A DNA stretch of 64,000 bases from Cognataquiflexum rubidum (GCF_022538115.1 NZ_JAKZAL010000011.1:116713-180712); one strand, 5' to 3'; positions 17,387 to 26,686 are shown, numbered from the stretch's first letter. Notes: generated by a model from the letters alone, not told the origin. Made by a program: numbers and translations.

Positions 17387-17656
17387 CAGCCCCGAAGTGG
17401 GCTGAATATTATTAGCCCCGTGCAAGGTGCTTCTCTGATTCTCATACTTCCACCAATCCACATGCACCGCAGCTCGGGGTAATGAAAATAAGATGTCTTA
17501 GATTTTTGGGAGTAAAAAAGTAAAATGAGGAATAGGGTTTACACCAAAAACATGGAAGTTTGATTGATCAATTCATTTCTATTCTTTCCTCAAGTATTTT
17601 CTTTGCGTCTCTTCCTCGTGACACTTTTTGTCTTACCACAAAAAGTAACCAAAAAA
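17387..17656. repeat. Structured intergenic repeat B, copy 3 (tail missing)
   Basis: 270 bp nearly identical to copy 1, with only a handful of base changes, including the stem region at 17416-17479 and the hairpin at 17624-17645. It stops right after AAGTAACCAAAAAA, lacking the GC-rich tail, and changes abruptly to unrelated sequence. After it, an imperfect palindrome (GATGGCGGTAG / CTACTACCATC) lies at 17681-17704; the rest up to 17814 shows nothing. Confidence 0.85.
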
Positions 17657-17814
17657 TAGACCGAGAGACTCTTTCTCAGCGATGGCGGTAGGCCTACTAC
17701 CATCTCCTATACAACATTTCTTTGGTTTACATCAAAGACTTCATAACACACGTACGCCTAGACGGGGTGATGTCATCCTCGTTGCAAGGAGAATAAGCAA
17801 TTTTGATTTGAAAA

Positions 17815-18456
17815 TTAATTCTGCAATTCGTTGTAATAGTTGGTAATTCTAATCAAATCCTTGCGTCTGTCGTGTTCCAAGCTATATTTTCTCATGAAAA
17901 GATCGATTTCTTTATCATATCCCGGAAGCATCGTAAACAAGTCTTTTTTATTTAAGCTGTATTTTTCAAGACTTCCATTTTTTAGAAAGTAATAATCGAA
18001 AGCAAGTCGATATACTGTCTTAGTCTGAGGCCCATCATAGTTATGACCACCAGCAGTACCCCCCGTCCATCTGTAAATAGTCTTAATATATTCCCGACAG
18101 AAAAGCGCAAAATCATTGCCTTCTGTTAGGACTTCAAAGAAAACTAGCGTTTCAGTATCGCCATTTTGACTAAAAGGAAGACTGTAGAAACTTCTTATCC
18201 CATCATTTGTTTGGTTATGAATTTCAAAATGACTGACATTGGAAGCTGTAAAAGTAGAAATGGTCTCAGTTTGTAATTGAACTAAATTATTCTCCAAATC
18301 ATATTTAACAAAGCCTGCATAGGTCTGTCCATCTGTACCATAAATACTGCCTTTGTGCCATATTTGGGAAGGAAAATGATTTTGCGCAAGTAAAGGGAAC
18401 AACCCTCCAAACAAGAAAGTTAGGATAAATATTACATTTATAATGGATTCTTTCAT
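17815..18456 (-). CDS. Unknown secreted protein
   Basis: A 213-residue protein with an N-terminal signal peptide (MKESIINVIFILTFLFGG, cleavage probably after LLAQ). The mature part is hydrophilic with scattered aromatic residues, for example GFVKYDLENNLVQLQ, and a single Cys in FCREYIKTIYRW. It has no membrane segment after the signal, and the C-terminus is basic. I do not recognise a family. It is a single-gene unit bordered by the repeat island and by an antitoxin-like gene, so it lies in an accessory pocket. Confidence 0.65.
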   Translation of the reverse strand: MKESIINVIFILTFLFGGLFPLLAQNHFPSQIWHKGSIYGTDGQTYAGFVKYDLENNLVQLQTETISTFTASNVSHFEIHNQTNDGIRSFYSLPFSQNGDTETLVFFEVLTEGNDFALFCREYIKTIYRWTGGTAGGHNYDGPQTKTVYRLAFDYYFLKNGSLEKYSLNKKDLFTMLPGYDKEIDLFMRKYSLEHDRRKDLIRITNYYNELQN

Positions 18457-18543
18457 GTTTCAATTAACGCTTACTTATAAATAGTGTTATAATTTCCTTA
18501 CTTTTCTCTTATTTCATTAAATCCGCAGATCTATTATAAAAAA

Positions 18544-18588
18544 GAGCCGAAAAGGGCTTAAAATAAATTGTAATAAGCTTTTCGACTC
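18544..18588 (-). terminator. Long hairpin, probable minus-strand terminator
   Basis: On the minus strand GAGTCGAAAAG pairs with CTTTTCGGCTC (one G-U pair) and further inner bases pair across a small bulge. A run of six T follows. It may end read-through from the methyltransferase gene, since no other minus gene ends near it. Confidence 0.55.
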
Positions 18589-18751
18589 AATTTTCTTCAC
18601 TTATTTGAGTGTGCAAACAAAATATAAGCTAAAGATGAAAATTACGAAATCCCGGGTAAAAATCAGTTCCTTTGGGACGATAAGCAATAAAACTACAAAT
18701 TGTACCCCTTTCTATTCATGTTTTCAAAATTGTTATTTATATATCTAAGAT

Positions 18752-18979
18752 ATGGAAACCATTTCAATTGAAATTCTAGACGATAAGGCAAAACCCTTAC
18801 TTGACAATCTTGTAAAGAGAAATTTGATTAAGATCAAAAAGTCTGTTAAAAGCCCAAAAGTTAAATCCAAATCAATTTTTGATTTTGCCGGACTTTGGAA
18901 AAAAAGAGATGTTAATCACTCTGAACTCAGAGAAAAAGCATGGTCAAATAAAGTTGATCATTTCTTATGTAACACATAA
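18752..18979 (+). CDS. Antitoxin-like small protein without a partner toxin
   Basis: A 75-residue basic protein. METISIEILDDKAKPLLDNL, the IFDFAGLWKKRD segment and the LREKAW ending resemble short Bacteroidota antitoxins paired with PIN-domain toxins. Such toxins usually begin with a hydrophobic strand and CDTN. Here no toxin gene follows. Instead the frame continues for eight codons (VDHFLCNT) that look like a relic of a PIN start, then stops inside the opposite-strand methyltransferase gene, with a 22 bp tail-to-tail overlap. It is probably the residue of a decayed toxin-antitoxin locus. The family assignment is from pattern only. Confidence 0.5.
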   Translation: METISIEILDDKAKPLLDNLVKRNLIKIKKSVKSPKVKSKSIFDFAGLWKKRDVNHSELREKAWSNKVDHFLCNT

Positions 18980-19734
18980 AACAAATCCAAACCTTTATCC
19001 GGATGATCGACAAGAAGATAGTCTTCATGGCTGATGTCGGTGACGGAAGCTCCCTGCTGTTGGTGAAGTTTGTTTCGGTTCATCCTATTCAGGATTTCGT
19101 AAGGCCATCGCAGCACAAAAGCCGGAAGTCTGTGTTGCAGATCCAAAATATCAAAACGCATGATTTTGCGGACTGAGGCCCTGTTGGCTTCGTGGTAATT
19201 CCATACTTTTTCATTCCCCCCGATTCCCAGAGATTCCACTTTATCAAAAATCCCCTTGCACAGCTCTGTCAATTGCGTTCCGGTGTATTCCCTGATATGC
19301 CAAGGGTTTCGCGAAAGGGTATGCTTTATATTCGGTGTGGAAATGATCGCTTTGCCGCCGGGCTTCAGCACACGGTAAATTTCCTGCAAAAAAAGCCTGT
19401 CATTTTGGATATGCTCGATGACCTGAAAGCTGACCACTGTATCGTAGGCATTGTCCTTCAAACCGGAAAATGGTGGAATCACGGCCTGTTCAAATTGGAT
19501 ACCTGGAAATTTGACCTTCAGGTTATCGATCACCTCATGGATTTTGTCGATCCCGAGGTAGCTGTCTACATTTTCCAACAAAACCTCCACCCCTCTTCCC
19601 TCACCGCAGCCCACTTCGAGGAGCTTTCCACTGACCAAAGGTTTGGCAGCAATGTACGCTTTGAGCAGACGCTGATGGATGGGATTGTCACTCACCAACT
19701 TATCCGAAGCGATTTCCGTTGTATAGGTAGCCAT
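18958..19734 (-). CDS. Class I SAM-dependent methyltransferase
   Basis: A 258-residue protein with the Rossmann-type motif I LLEVGCGEGRGVEVL, motif II acidic LGIDKI, and VVSFQVIEHIQND / YRVLKPGGKAIISTPN, which together define UbiE/Methyltransf_11-type enzymes. It uses S-adenosylmethionine; the substrate cannot be told. No signal peptide. It is divergent from the GWxTD gene 49 bp away, so the two promoters overlap, and its 3' end overlaps the antitoxin-like frame. Confidence 0.88.
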   Translation of the reverse strand: MATYTTEIASDKLVSDNPIHQRLLKAYIAAKPLVSGKLLEVGCGEGRGVEVLLENVDSYLGIDKIHEVIDNLKVKFPGIQFEQAVIPPFSGLKDNAYDTVVSFQVIEHIQNDRLFLQEIYRVLKPGGKAIISTPNIKHTLSRNPWHIREYTGTQLTELCKGIFDKVESLGIGGNEKVWNYHEANRASVRKIMRFDILDLQHRLPAFVLRWPYEILNRMNRNKLHQQQGASVTDISHEDYLLVDHPDKGLDLFYVLHKK

Positions 19735-19783
19735 TCAAATTTTCATTAATTTGGGCAAAAATAAGGTTAATTTTTAATACAAG

Positions 19784-21034
19784 ATGATAGGACAAAAAAT
19801 CAGCAACAAAATAAAGCCAATTTCAGGTTTTGTGTTATTTCTCTTTTGCATTCCATTATTCACTTTTGCCCAACAAAATCTCGAAACGATCAATCAGGCC
19901 CTGAGGTATTCGCGGTACTCGAGACTTTCTCTCAAAATCATCCCCATCGAAGAACCAAACAGGACTTTCCTGCTTCAGATGCCCGTCGAAAAGATCGAGG
20001 ACGAGATTGAATTTGACAGCTACACATTTTCTTATGGGGTATTGTCGGGTTTTCAGGAACCCATCACTGACCAAAATCTCATCAAGCTGACCGAAGAGGA
20101 TATTATCCGTGAAACGGAGTACCACTATTATTTTGAGAAAAGAGTTACTGTCCCTGAAGGCCAACAAACGGCCATTGCGTTGCTCAAAGCCGTAGACACC
20201 CGCCAAGGAGATGAATATTACTACCAAATGGACCTTATCAGCCCCTTCATTTTTGGCCATTCCAATTTTGGGCTTTATTACGAGGACAGGGTGCCATTTG
20301 ACCAGACCTTTTTGATCCAAAACGAACCTGTGGAATTCAAAGGAAGAGGCGTAGTCAATCTCCATACTTTCTTCTATCCTGCCACATTTGATGTTCCGAT
20401 GCCTCCGATGGAAATCCGGCCTGCGCCTGTACCAAGAGAGGTGAAAGTGGAATATCAAGGGAGCTTTCTAGCCAATATGCCAAAAACATTTTCAGGAATC
20501 GGGTACTATTTTATCCAGTCAGACACCAATTCCACACAGGGTGCATTGCTGAAAACCGTCCATAATGTCTTCCCAAGGGTTAAGGATTATGAAGAGATGG
20601 TCGATATGGTCACCTATATTTCCACCAGAAGGGAACATGAACTGCTCAAAGAAGCTGAAGATAAAAAAATAGCCTTAGACCAATATTGGTACACTTTGAC
20701 CAAAGACACCGTTTCCGCCAAAAAACTCATCAAGGAATATTTCAAGCAGATTGAATTTGCCAATATCCTATTTACTGATTTCAAAGAAGGATGGAAAACG
20801 GACCGGGGGATGGTGTATGTTGTGATGGGCCCTCCAAATGAGGTTTATTTCCGCCTAGATGGCGAGACTTGGTCATATGGAACACCTGAGTCAATTTCAA
20901 AAATAACCTTTACCTTTGCGCGGGTCAAAAATATTCTGACGCCAAGTTTTTATACACTCAACAGGTCAAGGGCTTTGCAGCCCGAATGGTTTAAAAGTAT
21001 CACATTATGGAGAAACGCGCAGATGGATTTCTGA
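19784..21034 (+). CDS. GWxTD domain protein, secreted
   Basis: A 416-residue protein with an N-terminal signal or anchor segment (PISGFVLFLFCIPLFTFAQQ). Near the C-terminus FKEGWKTDRGMVYVVMGPPNE is the hallmark of the GWxTD domain, found in Bacteroidota and Acidobacteriota and of unknown biochemical function. The middle region is beta-rich. The gene overlaps the start of rlmB by 28 bp in another frame, so the two are cotranscribed. No function should be assigned beyond an envelope location. Confidence 0.85.
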   Translation: MIGQKISNKIKPISGFVLFLFCIPLFTFAQQNLETINQALRYSRYSRLSLKIIPIEEPNRTFLLQMPVEKIEDEIEFDSYTFSYGVLSGFQEPITDQNLIKLTEEDIIRETEYHYYFEKRVTVPEGQQTAIALLKAVDTRQGDEYYYQMDLISPFIFGHSNFGLYYEDRVPFDQTFLIQNEPVEFKGRGVVNLHTFFYPATFDVPMPPMEIRPAPVPREVKVEYQGSFLANMPKTFSGIGYYFIQSDTNSTQGALLKTVHNVFPRVKDYEEMVDMVTYISTRREHELLKEAEDKKIALDQYWYTLTKDTVSAKKLIKEYFKQIEFANILFTDFKEGWKTDRGMVYVVMGPPNEVYFRLDGETWSYGTPESISKITFTFARVKNILTPSFYTLNRSRALQPEWFKSITLWRNAQMDF

Positions 21035-21783
21035 TCAACAAAGGCGAACAGGAAAAGGATTTCATATTCGGTACAAGGGCGGTGATGGAAGCAATCCTTG
21101 CCCACAAGGAAATAGACAAGATTTTGATTGACAAAGAAGTCAACAATGAACTTGTCAAAGAACTCCTCAAACTGGCAAAAGACGAGAAAATCCCCGTTGT
21201 CCGTGTCCCTGATGCCAAGCTGAACAGGATCACCAGAAAAAACCATCAGGGTGTAGTAGCCCATATGTCTTCCATTGAATATGCTTCCTTGGACAATGTC
21301 ATTGAAGAATGTTTTTCAAAAGGAATTTCCCCGTTGATTTTGGTTTTGGATAGAATCACCGATGTGAGAAACTTCGGCGCCATAGCCCGGACAGCTGATT
21401 GTGCCGGGGTACATGCGATTGTGATTCCTGAAAAAGGCGCAGCCCAAATCAACTCAGATGCTGTCAAAACCTCTGCAGGAGCATTGAATCACCTCCCCAT
21501 CTGCAGGGTCAAAAATTTATATTATACAGTCAAGGATCTCAAAAAAATGGGGCTCCATGTCATTTCGGTCAGCGAAAAAACCGAGAGGCTTATGTATGAA
21601 GCCGATTTTTCTATCCCTACGGCTCTGATTTTGGGTTCTGAAGAAGACGGGATCTCTCCCGAGCTTACAGGACTTAGCGATGAGTTTGTCAAAATCCCTA
21701 TGTCAGGAAACATCGGAAGTCTCAATGTCTCCGTTTCGGCAGGCGTGGTAATCTATGAGGCTATCAGGCAGCGTTCAAAATAG
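21007..21783 (+). CDS. rlmB: 23S rRNA (guanosine-2'-O-)-methyltransferase RlmB
   Basis: A 258-residue SpoU-family (SPOUT knot) methyltransferase. The N-terminal substrate-binding part has DFIFGTRAVMEAI. The three catalytic motifs are NFGAIARTADCAGVHAIVIP, LGSEEDGIS and IPMSGNIGSLNVSVSAGVVIYE. RlmB 2'-O-methylates G2251 (E. coli numbering) in the 23S P loop. Length is normal. Its start lies inside the GWxTD gene, and a terminator hairpin includes its stop codon. A TrmH-like role on other RNA cannot be excluded, but the N-terminal domain favours RlmB. Confidence 0.9.
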   Translation: MEKRADGFLINKGEQEKDFIFGTRAVMEAILAHKEIDKILIDKEVNNELVKELLKLAKDEKIPVVRVPDAKLNRITRKNHQGVVAHMSSIEYASLDNVIEECFSKGISPLILVLDRITDVRNFGAIARTADCAGVHAIVIPEKGAAQINSDAVKTSAGALNHLPICRVKNLYYTVKDLKKMGLHVISVSEKTERLMYEADFSIPTALILGSEEDGISPELTGLSDEFVKIPMSGNIGSLNVSVSAGVVIYEAIRQRSK

Positions 21784-21797
21784 GCTTTTAGCCTATT
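21779..21797. terminator. Bidirectional terminator shared by rlmB and the MscS gene
   Basis: AATAGGC-TTTTA-GCCTATT is a perfect 7 bp stem with A tract on one side and T tract on the other, so it works on both strands. The stem contains the TAG stop of rlmB and the loop-distal arm touches the TAG stop of the convergent channel gene. Confidence 0.8.
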
Positions 21798-24303
21798 TTT
21801 TATCAGGGTCAGTGGGAGGTTTTGCTTTTGGCTTATCTTCGGGGCTTATTTCTCCCGGCTTCATGATTTTTTCTCCTATCAGCCCAGGGAAATTTTTGAC
21901 ATGAAGGTCTCTTTGGGGAAAGGGAATCTCAATGCCGTTTTCTTTAAATGATTTGAAAATCCCACGCATCACCTGATCTTTAATCAAAACCCAGATATCC
22001 ACATCATTGACCCAAAAAAGTACCCGGAAATTAACTGAACTGTCTCCAAAAGTCTGTAAAAAAACCTTTGGCGAAGGCAGATTCATAATTTCTTCTGCCA
22101 CCAATTGCTTTTGGATCAGTTCTGTCACCAAATCCATGTCAGAATCATAAGCCACACCAATAGTGAGTTCTACCCTCCGTGTCTTATCAGAAAGTGTCCA
22201 ATTGGTCAGGTGATGCGCCAAAAGATCACCATTGGGAATTATCACCTCGGCGCCATCCCAATTTCTGATTTTGCTTGCACGGATTCCAATATCCTTGACT
22301 ACGCCCTCCACAGTGCCTACTTGTATGGTATCTCCAATTTGTATGGGTCTTTCAAAGGCGAGAATAATCCCGGAGACGAGGTTATTGACGATAGTCTGTA
22401 AACCAAAACCAATACCTACAGAGAGGGCACCAAGGATAATGGTGATTTTATCTACAGGAATCCCTGAAGCGGCTACCGCCATTAAAAACCCTAAAGTAAA
22501 GATGGCCAACCTGATCAAGAGAATGGACGAACCTAACCGTTTACTTCTTTCTGCACCTTGTTGTTCATCCTTCAGAGAAGCAATATATCCGATGGTATTC
22601 GCCAAAAAGGAAGACAGGTAAATGATCAGAATAAAGACAGCGATCTGCGAATAGTTAAAGGATGCATTTAGAATTTGTCTTGGTTTGTCCAAAAAAGAAA
22701 ACAGTGATTCAAGAAATGAATCCCTCAGATGAAGGCTTTCCAAGAAGAAATAACCCCATATCAGAATGGCGAGGTAAGTAAAAAACTTGTTGACCCTTTT
22801 TTGGATATCATAAAATGCGACCACAGATGTAAATCCTTCCCCTGTCTTTTTGCTGACCTCAATCTGGATATAAATGATTTCTTTTAGTATGATCACAAAA
22901 ATTATCAAGCTCACGGCATGCAACAAACTGATGGACCCCACAATGCCGATCATTTTTGACAGACTGAATCTTCCAAATATGTTTGCCACTAATGAAACAG
23001 CTTCAAAAATCATGTAAATGGCCACCATCTTATTGAGATAAGGCGGAAGATTTTCCTCTTTGTGTTCCTGAAGTTTGATCATTTTCCATCCTAAGAAAAT
23101 TCCAAGCATATTGAATACCAATAAATGCCATCTTTCCTGAAAGGCCACTTGCCAATAAAGGTTGCTTAAAACACTGATGAAAAAGAGGAAATAAACCACC
23201 ATCCAAAGCCTGAAGGCCTTTGAAGAAAGACGGTTTTTAATGAGAATCGTGGAGATGGTGACCAGAATAAATAGAAGCAGCGACAAAAAAACAGCCGGCG
23301 GATAGGGATAGAAAAATGGGGAAAGGGCGATAATTACCACCAGAGACGAAAGAAAGGGATGTCTGTGAAGGTATTTTAATCGGCCAAAAATTATCGCTGC
23401 AAATTCTTTTTCAACACGGATTTTTTTAATGTTTTGGCGAATATAATAATGAAGCAAAAAAACCAGACCTATCAAAAAGATTGTCATAGGAATATTTCTT
23501 GACAGATAATTTCCCACAAACCATTTGTTAATCCACAAAGCCTCATTAAAAACATCCCATAAGCGGGTTGCATTTGGAAAGTCCTTGGGTTCCCAAATAA
23601 AATTATTCTCTTTATCAAATAGCGTTCGCTCCAATTGGATGCGGGCCTGTCTCAAATCCTCCACCCTCAAATCAATATCATTCAAAATGGTCGAAACCCT
23701 TGTTTGAAAGACCGCCGTCAATATTCTTTGATTGTTGAGTGCGCTATCGATGTCATGGACCTTTGACTTCAAGGACTTAATAGAAACTTGGTATTCGACC
23801 AACATGGTGGTGTCTCTGAAACTATATTTCAAAAGATCATCATTTTGGATACTGTCCATTTTTTCTTTGAGAGCCACCAATTCTTCTATTCTGGCAAAAA
23901 TCAAAAGATCCACATCCTTAACTCTCCTATCGGTGTAAGCTAAGACATTCTCCAAGGCTGTAAGGTACCGGAGGTTTATTCTCGTATTCTCCGGTGAAAG
24001 CGTTTCCGTAATCCTATTCAATATTCTTTGGGCATCAGGTATCGCCTGCATGATCTGAACAGTATCAAGTCCTTTTTTCAATACCTGATTCATGCTGTTG
24101 AGTGCGATGGTATAAGCTTGCACCTTTTTGATACTTCCTTCCAAAGAAGGTCTTGACTCCGCAACAGCCTCTTTCAATTGTTCTTCCACGTTCAGTTCAA
24201 GCAAACTGTCTATAGAACCTATCACAGGAATATCCTGTGCTTTGCCTGAAAAACAGACTAAAAAGGAAAAAAGAAGAAGAAAAATAATCCTACTGTTGTT
24301 CAT
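21793..24303 (-). CDS. Large MscS-family mechanosensitive channel
   Basis: An 836-residue inner-membrane protein. A signal peptide (ending GKAQ) leads into about 230 residues of helical, coiled-coil-prone periplasmic sequence, then about ten transmembrane segments. The MscS core follows: GALSVGIGFGLQTIVNNLVSGI is the pore helix with Gly/Ala packing, followed by AFERPIQIGDTIQVGTVEGVVKDIGIRASKIRNWDGAEVIIPN, the beta domain (split here for description only). The C-terminus is Pro- and Lys-rich. Architecture resembles MscK or YbdG-type long channels that release solutes on hypo-osmotic shock. It is convergent with rlmB. Confidence 0.88.
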   Translation of the reverse strand: MNNSRIIFLLLFSFLVCFSGKAQDIPVIGSIDSLLELNVEEQLKEAVAESRPSLEGSIKKVQAYTIALNSMNQVLKKGLDTVQIMQAIPDAQRILNRITETLSPENTRINLRYLTALENVLAYTDRRVKDVDLLIFARIEELVALKEKMDSIQNDDLLKYSFRDTTMLVEYQVSIKSLKSKVHDIDSALNNQRILTAVFQTRVSTILNDIDLRVEDLRQARIQLERTLFDKENNFIWEPKDFPNATRLWDVFNEALWINKWFVGNYLSRNIPMTIFLIGLVFLLHYYIRQNIKKIRVEKEFAAIIFGRLKYLHRHPFLSSLVVIIALSPFFYPYPPAVFLSLLLFILVTISTILIKNRLSSKAFRLWMVVYFLFFISVLSNLYWQVAFQERWHLLVFNMLGIFLGWKMIKLQEHKEENLPPYLNKMVAIYMIFEAVSLVANIFGRFSLSKMIGIVGSISLLHAVSLIIFVIILKEIIYIQIEVSKKTGEGFTSVVAFYDIQKRVNKFFTYLAILIWGYFFLESLHLRDSFLESLFSFLDKPRQILNASFNYSQIAVFILIIYLSSFLANTIGYIASLKDEQQGAERSKRLGSSILLIRLAIFTLGFLMAVAASGIPVDKITIILGALSVGIGFGLQTIVNNLVSGIILAFERPIQIGDTIQVGTVEGVVKDIGIRASKIRNWDGAEVIIPNGDLLAHHLTNWTLSDKTRRVELTIGVAYDSDMDLVTELIQKQLVAEEIMNLPSPKVFLQTFGDSSVNFRVLFWVNDVDIWVLIKDQVMRGIFKSFKENGIEIPFPQRDLHVKNFPGLIGEKIMKPGEISPEDKPKAKPPTDPDKK

Positions 24304-24493
24304 GAGTGCAATTTTTTCATTCTAAATGTAAGGAGATTAGGCATTTCAGCCAAAATGTTACCTCCCGTCCATGTTTAAATTTCCAAGTGTTTTACCAAAG
24401 CAATAAACACTTTAAAAGTAACAAATCACGTCAAAATGACTGAATTAAAAGGGGAATAAGAGAATTAAGTGTCAAAATGGCTTGTTTTTTCAG

Positions 24494-24521
24494 TTGGTAC
24501 AAAATTTAATAAATGAATTTG
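24494..24521 (+). promoter_or_regulatory. Candidate housekeeping promoter of hsp20
   Basis: TTG at 24494-24496 and TGAATTTG at 24514-24521, 17 bp apart, match the Bacteroidota -33/-7 pattern TTG/TAnnTTTG in all but one -7 base. It ends 36 bp before the hsp20 start. The rest of the 254 bp upstream gap shows no clear element. Confidence 0.4.
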
Positions 24522-24557
24522 TGTAGATAAAACTGATTTAACCTAAATATCACAATC

Positions 24558-24986
24558 ATGAAACTTGTAAAATACAACCAACTCGACCCAGCTTATCCGG
24601 CAACTTTCAGTAATCTTTTGGATAGATTCTTCAATGACTCTATCGGTCAAAACCTCAAGCAGTTCACTCCAGCGGTAGACATTGCCGAAGATGAAAGCAA
24701 ATATGAGCTCCATGTTTCTGTCCCCGGAATGAAAAAAACAGATTTCAACCTCGACTTGACGGATGGAAGACTTACCGTATCCGGAGAAAGGAAACTGGAG
24801 GAAAAGAAAGACGGAAAAAATTTCCATTCATTAGAAACTCATTTTGGCTCGTTTACAAGGTCATTCCATTTGCCTGATAATGTCAATTCTGAAAGTATTG
24901 AGGCTGTTTATGAGGATGGTTTGCTCAAAATCAATTTGCCGAAGGCTGAAAAAAAAGTTAACACAGCAAAAATTGAAGTAAAATAA
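24558..24986 (+). CDS. Hsp20 / alpha-crystallin small heat-shock protein
   Basis: A 142-residue ATP-independent holdase chaperone. The alpha-crystallin domain spans about 45-140, with AVDIAEDESKYELHVSVPGM at its start, the GRLTVSGERK strand, FTRSFHLPDNV, and the conserved YEDGLLKINLPK of the last strand. The N-terminus LLDRFFNDSIG is typical of bacterial members that bind unfolding proteins. It has its own candidate promoter and ends at a strong terminator, and stands directly before a DegP-type protease, a common protein quality-control pairing. Confidence 0.95.
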   Translation: MKLVKYNQLDPAYPATFSNLLDRFFNDSIGQNLKQFTPAVDIAEDESKYELHVSVPGMKKTDFNLDLTDGRLTVSGERKLEEKKDGKNFHSLETHFGSFTRSFHLPDNVNSESIEAVYEDGLLKINLPKAEKKVNTAKIEVK

Positions 24987-24989
24987 GGC

Positions 24990-25019
24990 AAGTGGGGAAA
25001 CCCACTTCCTGTTTTTTTG
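24990..25019 (+). terminator. Terminator of hsp20
   Basis: AAGTGGG-GAAA-CCCACTT, a perfect 7 bp stem closed by a GNRA tetraloop, is followed by CCTG and seven T. Confidence 0.9.
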
Positions 25020-25164
25020 TTGTACTGTAGTGGAGGACTTCCATTTTTGCGTCATTCTGTTAATCCTTGTTAAATACTTGGTGGATTTCCGTAAATAAAC
25101 TTGGCATATCTTAACAGGAGGATGTAAATTTCGTGTACAAACCAGAACTTAAATCACTATCAAA

Positions 25165-26664
25165 ATGAATAAAAAGCAGTTTTTCTTGGGAATCATCCTT
25201 GCTTCCCTCATAGGTGGAGTGATTGCCCTTGCAGGGGCAAGCTACCTATTCAGTCCAAATTCAGCGACCAATTTTACCGACAAACAGAATACAAGTTTGG
25301 TAAATTCGTTGTCTGATGAAAAATTTAATGTACCTGACGGGATCAACTTCGTCGCCTCGGCAGCGGCGGTCACCCCGGCAGTGGTCCACGTGAAAAGTAG
25401 CGTGACTGTCTCACAAAGCCAAAGAGGTTCAGATCCTTTTGAAGAGTTTTTTGGTTTTCGTAATCCTGAAAGGGAAATGCAGCCAAGAGAGGCCATGAGT
25501 TCAGGATCCGGAGTTATCATTTCCGAAGATGGCTATATAGTGACCAATAACCACGTCATCGAAAATGCCACCAAGATCGATATCTCCTTGGAGGACAATA
25601 CAAGATATACCGCTCGAGTGATCGGCACAGACCCTACCACAGATTTGGCTTTGCTTAAAATTGAAGCAAAAGGTTTGCGATTTGTAAAATTTGGCGATTC
25701 AGATAGGATTAAAGTTGGTGAATGGGTATTGGCAGTAGGCAATCCTTTTGACTTGACTTCAACTGTAACTGCGGGCATCATCAGTGCCAAAGCCAGAAAT
25801 ATCGGCATCCTAAGAGATTTGGAAAACAACCTTCAAGTAGAATCATTTCTGCAGACAGATGCTGTGGTGAACCGTGGTAATTCAGGTGGAGCTTTGGTAA
25901 ACCTTGGCGGAGAACTGATTGGAATTAACACTGCTATTGCCTCCAATAACAGTTCAGGTACATTTACTGGTTACGCATTTGCAGTTCCAAGTTCTATTGT
26001 CAAAAAGGTAATGGATGACCTATTGGAATATGGAGCGGTGCAGAGAGGATTGCTTGGGGTACAAATTCAGGACATTTCTAGATTAGACGAAAATCTTTCA
26101 GGAGGATTGACCACTTCGAGAGGAGTCTATGTAATTGATGTCAACAAAGGAGGCGGTGGGGAAGAAGCCGGATTAAAATCAGGTGATGTCATCATCGGAA
26201 TAGATGGCGTGGAGACAAACAACGTTGCAAAACTTCAAGAGATGGTCGCAAGAAAACGTCCGGGAGACAAAGTTGAAATCAAATACCTGAGAAATGGAAA
26301 AGAAGCCAAAGCAACGGGTATGCTCAAAAATATCTCAGGTGACACCAACATAGTAAAGGTGGTTCCTCCAAAAATCGTAAGCTTCAACGGGGTGACCTTT
26401 GAAGATATAAAAGGTGAGATGAAAGAAAGACTTAGCATAGAAGGCGGAGCCGGCATCACATCAGTGGAAGATGACAATTGGAGGAAATCGGGTGCCAAAC
26501 CCGGATTTATCATCACCTCGGTGATTGGTTCAGGTGGTAGGTACAAAATCACCAACTCCGAGCAATTGGTAGATGTATTAAAAGACAATGTCGGAGAAGA
26601 AATTGTTATCCTTGGCTTGTATCCAAACGGTCAGGAATACTATTTTGAGATAAAAATAGAGTAA
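25165..26664 (+). CDS. DegP/HtrA-type periplasmic serine protease
   Basis: A 499-residue Do-family protease with an N-terminal membrane anchor or signal (about 7-28). The trypsin-like triad is visible: His130 in VTNNHVIEN, Asp160 in TTDLALLK, and Ser240 in NRGNSGGALV. PDZ1 lies at about 285-385 (GLLGVQIQDI, AGLKSGDVIIGIDG) and a second PDZ-like domain at about 395-495. It degrades or refolds damaged envelope proteins. A candidate promoter with TAAACTTG lies near 25095-25105. The gene is monocistronic, with a terminator right after it. DegQ or DegS identity is not decided by sequence alone. Confidence 0.92.
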   Translation: MNKKQFFLGIILASLIGGVIALAGASYLFSPNSATNFTDKQNTSLVNSLSDEKFNVPDGINFVASAAAVTPAVVHVKSSVTVSQSQRGSDPFEEFFGFRNPEREMQPREAMSSGSGVIISEDGYIVTNNHVIENATKIDISLEDNTRYTARVIGTDPTTDLALLKIEAKGLRFVKFGDSDRIKVGEWVLAVGNPFDLTSTVTAGIISAKARNIGILRDLENNLQVESFLQTDAVVNRGNSGGALVNLGGELIGINTAIASNNSSGTFTGYAFAVPSSIVKKVMDDLLEYGAVQRGLLGVQIQDISRLDENLSGGLTTSRGVYVIDVNKGGGGEEAGLKSGDVIIGIDGVETNNVAKLQEMVARKRPGDKVEIKYLRNGKEAKATGMLKNISGDTNIVKVVPPKIVSFNGVTFEDIKGEMKERLSIEGGAGITSVEDDNWRKSGAKPGFIITSVIGSGGRYKITNSEQLVDVLKDNVGEEIVILGLYPNGQEYYFEIKIE

Positions 26665-26686
26665 GGTTAAATGTCAAGTAGATTGA

